Assembly: GCF_910592395.1 (NCBI RefSeq)
Contig: NC_088316.1
Location: 12,402,001-12,466,000 of the forward strand
Length of the DNA: 64,000 nt
Direction: 5' to 3'
Origin: Lineus longissimus
Lineage: Eukaryota > Nemertea > Pilidiophora > Heteronemertea > Lineidae
Positions 27,801 through 39,800 of the stretch are shown here, in pieces; the first letter of the stretch is position 1; each line of letters begins with the position of its first letter. The notes beneath the pieces are model-generated. The model made no database searches and was not told the origin of the DNA. It saw only the letters and a list, made by a program, of their open reading frames with translations. Made by a program: the position numbers and the translations under genes.

Positions 27801-30800
27801 ATCTGTCTACACAACGGCAATGTTGAAATTCATTTTCAGTATATACTTGTGCATTTGAAAATGTGGTAAAACTGCTTTATTTTCCTGACCCACCAGTAAA
27901 TACAAAGAGAGTACCCCTTTCAATGAAGTGTCGTGCCCAAGGATGCCTTTAGACATCATCGGTAACACCCAGATTGTTCTTTCCTCTGCAGCCTACACAG
28001 AAATGGGTGGAGATGAGGAGCTCCCCCTTGGGGAAGAGTTCCAAAACTTCATTCAATGTTTCATCAAAGCGCACTCGAAGTCCACAGAAGAGAAGTACGA
28101 GCGTGCAGGGAAGCTGCTGGACCAACTAGTGTAAGTTACTTTTGAAGCATGTTGTGGGGCGTTTTTAGCACCAAAGTTTTTGCATTGTACCAATAGTTAA
28201 ACCTTGGCATACAGTTGAACCATCGTTAGCAGACACCTCTCCTTTAAGGACAGCCTCTCTATTAAGGACACTAGTTTTGGTTCCAAGGTAGAAGTTTCCG
28301 TTCAATTTGACCTCTCTTGTCAGGACATCCCTCTATTAAGGACAGCACTTGTTAGTCCCGAGGGTGTCCTTTGTGGAGAGGTTCTACTAGGCATCTGCCG
28401 TATCCCATTGCAAAAACAGTACTACATTTCTAAACTGGTGGGGCTATCAACTTAAAACTTTGTACACATGACCTCCTCAGTCGGATGACTTCTGTCTCTG
28501 AATTTCAGACCAGTTTGATGCTTGACTTGGTCACCAGGGGGCCAAAACTGAAAACATAAAAAGTGCAATATCTCACTTGTTAGTGGCAATAGTGCTTTAT
28601 TTTCTATACAATTTTTATGGTAGGTACTCCCAGCAAAGATTCATCTCCTATTTTCCTTAATATTCTCCTTGTTCCCTTAGTCTCTGATCCTACCAACCAT
28701 GTTGACATTGGATTTTAGCGTGAACATCTTGTTTCCTTCCAGGATCTCTTTCTCCCAGTCGCGACACACGGACAAAAAGCGTCTCGATCAGGAGGAGTTG
28801 GATATAAAATGTCTGCAGTTGCTCCGCGGCATGATCCACAACGAGGAGAGGAAACTACCAGAGAACTGGGATGAGAGCAAACAGAAAACTAAAACGTATG
28901 TGAAAGACATTTTTGTTGCTGCATAAAGCGTAAAGTTGTGTCCGACTGGTAAAGGTTTAGTCCGTCCTTTGGATTGACGCTGGCTACCTCATCTTGTCAT
29001 GAGTTTTAGTTGTCATAGGTAGAGGCCCTCATCCTGCTGGTTTAGGTCATAAGTTTTTGTGCTGCTAACTTTGTTTGTAAGCCTGTGATAGCAAATATAT
29101 GGTGGTGGTGGAGCCCCGGTCTTGACTGGTGTGGTTGTGAAGGGAAGGGAAGAGAGGGTTCGGAGATGGCAGGTTTTGGCTTGAGTGACTTACTGGAGTC
29201 ATTCAAGGTGGAATATGCAAGGCAGGTTTGAGTTTGCCATTTGTGGTGCAGGTTTTGGTGCAGGTTTCGGTGCTGGTTTCGGTGCAGTGGTAACCTCATT
29301 AGTTATGCTAGTGAACTAAAATAGAGTATGGTTGGTTGTGCAGCCAGCGAAACCTTTTTGATGCAGGTTTCGGTGCAGGTTTTGGTGCTGGTTTCGGTGC
29401 AGTGGTAACCTCATCAGTTATGCTAGTGGACTAAAATGGAGTGTGGTAGGTTGTGCAGCCAACAACACCATTTCGAGACTGACTTGAGAGTCAGTCCAAT
29501 TCCCTGGCTGTGGTAGTAGGGAGCGGTTGAAAAGGGCTCTCTGAGTTTATTTCTCAGGGTCTGATCCAAGTACAATACCACACTTGTCATTAATATATGT
29601 CATTGTTTCAATCCATAATATGTTCTTCTATTCCAAATTTCTAGGCAACTGACCATGATCAAAGAGCTTCAGAATGCCTTTAATCAGAAGGAGGCGTTGT
29701 GGAAAGTGTTACCCCACGTTGCCCGGCAAAACGACATGTTAGTGAAAGAAGTGCTTGGCTTCATGTCGGCTATGCTCTTTAATGCCAATAATGAGACACA
29801 GGTTTGTGGTTCAAATCTTTCGTTCCAGCACAGGGAATATTCCAGGTCTGTACACTGCGTAATACTGACCCGGAGTAATTCGTACTGCAAAATTTTCCCC
29901 TAGTTCTACCATTCACGTTTTTTGTTTGGTTACACTTCAAAAAACAAGATGGTGACACGTAAGTCCACACGATATACGTACAACCCTGACGAAACATAGA
30001 GCGATAAACGCGTCACACGTGTTTGTTTCACGCAACTGACGCAAAGGAGAAGCTATGTCAATTGTGACTAGGACTGTACCTTTCTTTGCAGCGGTCCATG
30101 CACACCTACTTCATGAGTACGAGGGAGGAGAACTTCTTCTTAGCCATGAAGATACGAATGCAGATGTCGGCAACTGCTGCCAAGGAAAAGTAAGGGAAAT
30201 CATGTGTTCTTCTTGAGATGCTGAATAAGGTTTCATCGCAAAGGAACTTTTTTGACTGAGTCACAAAAGTGCTTCAGTGGCATTACTAATGATATCAGCA
30301 TCTCGCATGTCTGTGCTAACCTTTCATTTCTGTATGATGATATAGACTTCTCCATATCCAAAGCGATGTTAACATCTTCAGGACCAAAATGTCCCAAACA
30401 ATAGAGGTCACGACGTGATGTTTTGACGGCCACCTGCCAATGCATTTCCTTTACGTCGTGACCACGTGTGACGGCCAATGTGGCTGTGCAAAACAATTGG
30501 GAACGTCATCATGTGAGGTCAGTGAAGAACCTCTATACGCATAGTGTCTGCAGTTTCAGTTTCAGTTTTAGGTCTGTTTCCTTTTATTTTGATTTCTACC
30601 TTTCAGACGTGCGCTGATCTCTCAACACAAAGCCAAGGCCCAGGAGGCCATCGCCCACGCCAAGAGTTTACAGGCCACCATGACACAGGGAAGGGTTGCA
30701 TTACAGGTAGGACCTCTGTCAGAAACATTTTGAGCTTTAAAGTAGCCAAGTTCAGTTCAGTCAAGACGATTGCCAGATTCATAAAGGACATTGGCCTGGT

Positions 30801-33800
30801 TTTAAAGGGTAACTTGTGTCAAATTTCACCATACAATGTTTTAGCTGTTTTTGACAAATGACCGTCACTTTCTCATAAATCGGTAAGGTTTTCGAATTGA
30901 AATGCACATTTTCTAGAAATTGATGGTTTAATCCCACCTGGACGTCTCGCTTCGATGCCGTTTTCGTTGATGATGTCACAACATGAACATTTTTGCGGTC
31001 GCAGTGGTTTACATTCAGCGATTTTATAATAAATCTAATCAAAAATGGAAAATTTGAGCTTTACATTTGTGATCAACAATTAAAAACAGACGCATTTCCG
31101 CAAAGGTGTAAATTACATCATAGTATCACTTTAAAGTGCTCAAAAAGAGATGCAGGTTTAAAGCCAACTTTGTCAGAGCAATACATTGCCCTTACGTCGG
31201 AATCAAAGTAATTGATGCATGACATCTATTCATATGCAAGTTTCTTAATGGAGTCCTATTACAGGCCCTATTGTTCACAAGTTCATCAGCCGTATCACAC
31301 GTTGGACTTATATGGACATGAGAAGGTTCATTTTCACCACGCTAGAAAATGTGAAAAGTAGGCTGAAACGTTGGTCGTTTGAAATTCCCCTGTAACATGT
31401 TTAAGTAGGTGACTAGAGTGTGTTCAGAAACTTTACACAGTCTGGCATAAGAACAGCTCAATAAAGCTCATGAAAGAAGGACCTATAATACACCACTGGG
31501 GAGAACGTAGTGTATAGTTTCTTGTGCCAGGATGGCCTTTCACGAGTTTTTGCCCCCAGGTTTTTGCCCCCAGGTTTTTGCCCCCAGGTTTTTGCCCCCA
31601 GGTTTTTGCCCCCAGGTTTTTGCCTTGGTTCTTCGGAATGGTCATCGATTAGAAAGGTGACTCTTGGTGACAACTGATCTTAATAAAAATTGTGGTCTGT
31701 ATAACTGTCACAAAAAGTACTTGTAAAATGCTGATTTAATCAATTGATTACTTTCGTTTTCCAGAGATTGCAAAATGCTGAGAATGCTCGAAGGATGAAA
31801 CGTCTGCGGAGAACAGTAAGTATCAGATGAGTACTTCTGATGTTAAGTTAATGCAAACAAGAAGTTAAAATGATTTATCAGCTTGTTTAGTCTGTTCATT
31901 GCAAGTTAATGGCATAATATAAATTAACTGATGTTCCAAGTACAGTACAATGTACATCTACTGACGTTGCATGTACCGTTTAATGTACATTCACTGACAT
32001 TGCAAGTACAGTAGAATGTAAACTGACGTTGCAAGTACAGTTTAATGTACATTCACTGTCATTGCAAGTACAGTAGAATGTACATTAACTGACCTTGCAA
32101 GAACAGTAGAATGTACATTAACTGACGTTGCAAGTACAGTAGAATGTACATCAACTGACATTGCAAGTACAGTACAATGTACATTAACTGATGTTGCAAG
32201 TAGTAGAATGTACTTTACCAGACATTGCATGTACGGTTAAATGTACAGTTAAATGTACATTAACCGATGTTGCTTACTTTTGTTAGTTGAGTCTTTGTTT
32301 ACTAATGTGAGTCATCTGTACATGTGACTTGAAATAAGTTGAAGCTTCTCTAAATCAACTGTCCATGTGGTTCCATAGCAGTTTTTTTGTGCGTGGTTTA
32401 TGCGGGTTTTCTAACGTCAAACCCTGTCTTTGAGCTGGTTTCCTGTTGTCACCTTCACCAACTTTATGTATGTTCACTCTTGATTGATGTTCAGATGGGC
32501 CATCATCGGGAAGTAAGTACATTAGCCCGTTCTGCATGACACACAGCATGCTAACACAACTGCTAACACCATGAACACTTATAATTGGGTAGCATTGGAG
32601 GGGATGTGTAGAAAAAGTTAGAGTAGTTTTATAGATGTAGTATATGTCAAGTCTTCTGTAACTGGAGAGGGACTAGAATTTGTGTGATACTGCATGCTTC
32701 TTAAAGGTCAAAAATACTCCCGACGCACGACCTTCACCGTATTACAATATAACATGTACACCACTCCCCCTTTAACTGCCGCAGATTTTTTTTGACATCC
32801 TGTTTTTATAAAGATAGCCTGAAACAGAGAAGAGTTAAATTCCTCGCAAACCACCATAGAAATGATATACTATACATGTACCTGCACGCCATCTATTAGT
32901 ACGCGGGAAAACTGCGGAGCAGAAGATCTTTTTTAAAAATGAAACTCAATCAATGGCCGACAGGCCCTCGTTGCAATTCGTCAATAGTGGCAGTTAAAGG
33001 GCTAATACTTATCACGATCACAGCATTTTTATTTTTCATCCAAAATGTTGTCTTGGAAAGGTTATTCAAAGAATATCATATGCTACATCTATTCTTCAAA
33101 CAACACGATTATCCTTGATAACCCAATGTGATTCTATACCCCATCTAACCTTAGTGTCTACTCTAGCTTTAGTATTGAACTGATCAGTTCTTCTAATGTT
33201 TCATCACTTTTTTTGCGCCGATGCGCGTTTTCAAATGCATTTCAAATGATTTCTGAGTCATCTAAATGTATTGTATAATGGTTTAAATGACCTTAATAAT
33301 GATTCATGAAGAAAAAACTTCTTCAAATTTTTTCAAATAAAAAAAAAAATCAGCCCTGAGCTGACCCTCTTTCAAATGTGTAAACATTTTTGCGCTGATG
33401 CTCATTTTCAAATGCATTTCAAATGATTTCTGAGTCATCTGGATGTATTGTATAATGGTTTAAATGACCTTAATAATGATTTATGAAGAAAAACTACTTC
33501 AAATGTTTTAAAATTAAAAAAAAATCAGCCCGAGCTGACCCTCTTTCAAATGTGTAAAAATTTTTGCGCTGATGCTCATTTTCAAATGCATTTTCAAATG
33601 ATTTCTAAGTCATCTTGATATTTTGTATAATGGTTTAGATGACCTTAATAATGATTTGTGAAGAAAACACTTCTTCAAATTTTTTCAAATTAAAAAAAAA
33701 ATCAGCCCCGAGCTGACCTCTTTCAAACGTGTCGATCCGCTAGGCTCCAAACAGTCAGAGAAGATGCTGTGCCTCTATTAGTTTATGTGGATATTCTCTT

Positions 33801-36800
33801 CCTGTTACTACATGAGGAAACCAGCCCTGTAAAAATTATCTCCTAACCATCCCCCACCAACTAATGGAAAATGCCTTAGATGCCGGGGGGGGGGGGGATG
33901 GATATTTGATGAAGGGAGAGTTTCTGAGGAATAGTTTATTGACTTTAGCTCTCAGCTTATCTGAGCCAGGTAACCTCCTGCTGAGTTGCCGGACCAAAAG
34001 CTGAGGTCAACATATGTTGTTACATAACCGACCTTGCTATCACATCCTGGTTGCCTTGAAGTCGACCAAATTACTTCTAATTTTGCCTCATCACAGTAAT
34101 TAGTCATGATCACATGATGATGAACCTGGCCCGAGTATCACTGGTTACGCTGGCCATTAGGTAGATAAGGTAAATATGCCGATCATCACTGTGTGTAGTA
34201 TCAGCGGGGTGCTTGAAGTTGGAGGGTGACTAAATATTTTACAGGGCTGGTTTCCTCATGAGATATATGTACTAACCTCCCCCATGAAAGCTGCTTTGTG
34301 GGAGCTGTGTTATCATGATTTGGCCTGAAGACCCAATAGTTGCGCGTACACCACGAAATATTGTTGGACCAATTGCACGTACACCACCACATTGCCGTGA
34401 CAAATTTGTTCGGCAATCCATTGCCGGTACAAATTGCCGGGCCAATTTGTCCCATCAAGCTTGATGGTCCAAATTCGCCCGGCTTGTTAAATGCTCGACT
34501 TTGTCGTGGTGTACGCGCTGATGGATCGGCAATTAGCTAGTTAGATGGTTCGGCAACAGGCGGCGCTTTCGAAATGGCGCTTTCTGCTTATTGTTTGCGC
34601 GCCATCTGTTGCCGGATTTTATAACTAGCTGCAGCGCTGGTGTACGCGCTTGGTGGATTTTCGATGGTGCGGCATTGGTTCACGAACCAAGATTGGTGGT
34701 CCATTTTCAGGTGGTGTACGTGCGGCTTATGTTAATATTAAAGACAATAGAGCAATGGGGATAGTGTATTGGGCTAGGCCTAAATTCTTTTCACTACAAG
34801 GTATAAAGGGACAAAATAATGTAATGACTACAAAAAGGCGCTTCCTCTCTATGAAATAGCTTAAAAAATGTAAATCGTTTTCAGAGCATGTTCCAGAAAT
34901 CTGGCCCAGGCATCGAGAGGAAGACCGGATCGTCTCTGCTCAAGTACAAATCAAAAGAGGAGAAGATGCCCCTGATCAAGGAGAACCAGCATCGTCAGGG
35001 GGTTGACGACGTAGTCGTTGCTAACGGGAAGATGAAACAAGTGTCGTTCGAAGGCGGGATCGACAACCAGCGATTTGAGATGGCCGAGATTAAGGTTGAT
35101 ACTATGGTGAGTGACCGAGGCTGCCCCTCAAAGGGGTGTGCCGTTCGTTATGACTGGTGGTCCAGGAAAATAGAAATGCAGTTCTACACAATGCCGTAGT
35201 TAAGTTATCATGTATACGAATTTGCTGAAAGTTGCTATTTGTAGTGTTTTTGTACACAACAGCTTCAGCTAAAGTTCAAAACATACCCCTGACTGATGCT
35301 TACACAATCTTGATGAACATTCAGTTTTATACCAGTAGTCTGCCTAAAATTGACCAGTCATCAGTGATGCTGTAAAATGATCAGTTGATCAGTGTGTTTC
35401 TGAAACTTCCTCTTCTTCTTCTGTCGACTGGTCAAACTTTTACAACGTTGGTCGTCAAAAACGTGGCAGTGTGACGCAAATCTGCCTCTGTTCTCGATGG
35501 CTTTTCCTGGAGAGAAGTGGACTCGGGACAGGCCTCCCCTCGGTTGGTAATCAGAGGACATTCTTCCAGGATGTGTTCTAGCGTCTGTTCAAAGAAATTC
35601 TTCACTATTTCAGCCCCCTGCTGGTCCAGGCGGTGACCAAACCACGCCAGGGGAACCCGGCCGGGCCGAGGCGGACGAATCGCAAGATCTGCACTATCGG
35701 GACGACGGCTATATAGAACTGGTGCTGAAAGTCCTCTCGAGGATGTGCGATGGACAATTCCGGTCTTTGCAACATTATCTGCGGGAACAGCCGGATAATA
35801 TCAAGTCATTCAATCTGATCGCAGAGACGGTGCAATACATGAGTCAAGTTTACGCCAACATCAACCCGAATAGTATCAACTTAATTTATCAGTTGCTGGA
35901 CAGTTTGAACGAATGCGTTTCGGTGAGTATTTCCCATCGTTCTTGTCGTCGGGATCATCAACATTGTCAACCTCAACAACATCACCATCAATAAGCCCTT
36001 TGCCAGATACGCGGGTACCACCTAGAGTCAGACCAACAAACCATCTTTACAATAGATCTTCACGGTAAAAGACGCCAGACAATGCCTCTCGGGCCATTGT
36101 CTGACGTCTTTTACCATGAAGATATATTGTAAAGATGGTTTGTTGGTCCGACCGACCCTAGGTGGTACCGGCGTATCTGGCAAAGGGACTACACTAATCC
36201 ATTTTTGCTGGAGAGACTACATCCATGGCCTTGTGAGGATATAGTTGCTACCAGGAGGCTGGTTGAAGGGATTTTATCTTATTTCCTTGTTACTTTCAGG
36301 GAAATGAAGAAAATCGCGTGGTCATCTTTGACAACAAGATCGTGGACTACATCAACTTCATTCTGAGGACCGGCCAGTTCGGGTCGTGTGAGTTGGAGAA
36401 GGCGTTACAGTTGCTCGAGATCATCGGCGACCTGCTGATGTCGTTAATCGAGGAGAATCAACCTGATGCCCTAGAGATCGCCAGGGAGGTCGCCGACTGC
36501 CTGGACAAGGAGGCGTTGTTGCGATTCATGACTGAATGTTATAACTCATCAAGGGTAAGCAGTCGGCCGAAGATCCTGGATGGGTGGATTGTGGCCTGAT
36601 CAAGCTGTCGGGTGCCTGTCTGTGACAGTGTCCACTCCATCATGCCTGTTACAGCCCTATTTGCTCAGGGCTTTCCAACTACTACAAGTGGCTTGTTGGG
36701 GCAGGGGATGAACCAGGGGGCAACAGGCTGCTGGGGTCAGTAGATAATTTTTTTTTTAATTTCCCAAAAAAGTGTGTGTTGTATAGAAGAAGGGTAGTCT

Positions 36801-39800
36801 GATCATAAAGCGAGTTTGGCAGTATCAATTCAGGCCGTCATTCAATTACTTTGTGTCAAGCAATTTCATTGGCCACCCATTTACGAGTGTGCGTCTGATG
36901 GATTTCCCGCCCTATTGTGTCGGCGGTGAAAGGAGGAGACTTTAGGATTGACATTCACTGCCGGTTAGTCGGCATTTTCCACAAAACCGCAAACTAGAAT
37001 AGTCATGCAAATTTCCCGGCTTACGAAACATCCATCGTTTCTTTCAGCCGCCAGAACAATCACAATTTGCCAAAGCCAGAAAATTGAAAGAAGCCGCAAT
37101 TCAACAAACCATGCTCTTATCGCGTAAATCAAAAGCGCAGGTGCCCACCGGGGACCTTGCACCCAAGACTGTCCTGCCAAGACCCGAAGATGGCCTGCTG
37201 ACCAATGACATGAAGGAAACCATGGTAACAGTCGGTTTCAAATATTTCTTCCTACTCCGACGAATCATGGATATATCACCACGGGTTACCAAGACGGGTA
37301 TGTTTAAGAGGAGAAATATTATATATGTTTCTTTATTTTGCACTTCCTAGGGATTTTAGACACTTTATTTTACTTGGTAAGGTAAGAGTGGTACAATTAT
37401 AGGTCCAGTACAGTTGTAAACTCTGTGTGAAATAATGTGTGCCGCCAGCTGTTTTGTACATTGCAGGGACTATAATTGTCGTTGTACAAGTAGAACCTCT
37501 GTGTGTGTTTTATGTGGACCAGCAGCTCTTTGTTCACTAAAGTGGCTATAATTGTATCACTCTACCTTACGATGTACATTAGTTTCTTTCTTTAGACCAT
37601 TCTAACTTCTTTCATTACTCTGGTGCCACTTTTAATCCTGCATGTGCAGTGTTGTGCTTTCTTGTTTAATCTGTAGTGCATGCATGTTGTGTAGCAGGCC
37701 TCACGCTTAAGGATTTTGAGGGAAAGGCAATATCTACCTTGAAATTTGCCTTATGAAGTGTAGTCATGGGCACCGATGCTGAAATGCTGTCAGTTTGTTT
37801 TTAGGCAGCCTACATGACTTGAAAGTGTGAAATGTAACCCTTCCCTCACTAACGTTTATTGGTGTAAATTTCGGTTTTGTTAAAATAGCTTATTCTACTT
37901 TTGGTGCTTTTCTTAAGTCTTTAACTCATTGACTTGCAGGCTGTGAGTATTTATTATGAAATGTACTGGGTGTTAAAAAACATTTTCTTTGAACTGGTTT
38001 ATGTGTGCCTGAGCAGTTTAGAACAATATATCTGTTATTAAACTTTTAAACTGTGCCAAGTGTTTTTTAACACCCAGTAAAAGCATCAAAGTGTGTCTCG
38101 GCTGCAGTTTTTATCTTATCTGTGGTATGTTGCCTTTGCTTTTCTCACTTCGTCTGGATGCGTCTGCTTTCAGCTTCTGGCAGGCTGGTTAAGAAAACTG
38201 TAATTACTGTGGAAGGTAGGTCCATCACATGCAGTTGCCTAGCAACCACTGGCTGTCACCATAGCAACCTGGTTTCCATGGTGACCTTTCCTTGTTGTTG
38301 GGCTATCCGATGCTTTCTACTTTTTCAGTTATGTACTATATACATGTACATGTATCTCTTCAATTTGTTTATTATGAAAGCTAAAAGTACCTCCATGACT
38401 ATACTAGTCCTATTTCATACAGAATGTTCCCACTTTCTGGATCCTTTTCCTGTTTTCATTTTGATAATATCTGTTATTGAACTGTGAAAAAAATAGCAGT
38501 GGAAGGACCCTTTTTGCCTTGCCCACCTTTTGAGAAGCATATATAACTCCAAAAACCTTGTCAATGCTCCATTTCATTGTAATCTCATCAAAGTTTTCTA
38601 TATTCTCTAACCCTACCAATGGTTCAACAGCTCTTACTGTTTCTAGGGCTAACTGAGCAGCAACTAGCCGCATACAACTTCTATGACAAGAACTCAATGT
38701 CCGTTGAAACATTGAAAGACGGCCATTTGCAGAAACTTCGTTTTAGAGTGGAGAATAAGGTAAGTCTATCATTGACCCCTGGGCGGAATATGCCCAAAGC
38801 TGGGTCAGGTTACCCATTCTTAAGGCAGATTCACTGACCTTCCTGGACAGATTCAGTACTGTGGTCAAACAAGCTTGACTTGGTCCTTACTGGGCAGATC
38901 CACTTACCTCACAAGGCAGCATGAATACAGATCTCAAACAGACCCGACTTTGGTCATTGCTGGTACAAACTTTACAACTAGGCAGCATGAGTTCTGACCT
39001 CAAACAAGCTTGACTCGGTCCTTTACTGGGAAGATCAACTGACCTACCTGGGCAGCATTAGTACGGATCTCAAAGCAGGCTTCCCTTGGGTCCTTACTGG
39101 GCAGATGTACTGACTTAGCTGGGCAGCATAAGTTCTGCCCCCAAACAAGCTTGACTCAGTCCTTTACTTGGCAGATCAACTGACCTACCTGGGCAGCAGA
39201 AGTACAGATCACAAAGCAGACTTGCCTTGGGTCCTTACTGGGCAAATCTAACTGGGCAGCATATAAAATTCTGCCCTCAAACAAGCTTGACTTGGTCCTT
39301 ACTGAGCAGATCAACTTACCTCACAGGACAGCATTAGTACAGATAAACAATCTTGCTTTGGATCCTTCCTGGTCCTTAACTGACCTACTTGGGCAGCTTA
39401 AGAAGTGACCATCAGCAGGTTTGCCTTGCGGCCTTATTGAACAGATCCACTGACCTTCCTGGGCATCGTAAGTGCTGACCTTAAGGCACAGAATGACCTT
39501 GACCTCAAAATGGCCAAGGTCGGAGGCTTGAGTCTTGCTTGTTCAGTCCCCCTGCCTCTGCAGAGCTCCCATAAATCGTTTACATCATTAACCTTTCCAG
39601 AATGTCCTGCGGAATGAGGTTAAGGAGAAGTTGAAATGGGAGGTTGACAGGTCATCTCCGAGCAGTAAGATTCGTGACCTGATGTGCTGGTCCAAGGATA
39701 TCCTCAAAGACATCATCTACCAGAGGAAAGTCCTCAACAACAGATTGGCTTTCTTCTTCATGAAATTCTGGTAAGAAGATTTTTGGAGATGGAATTGGTC

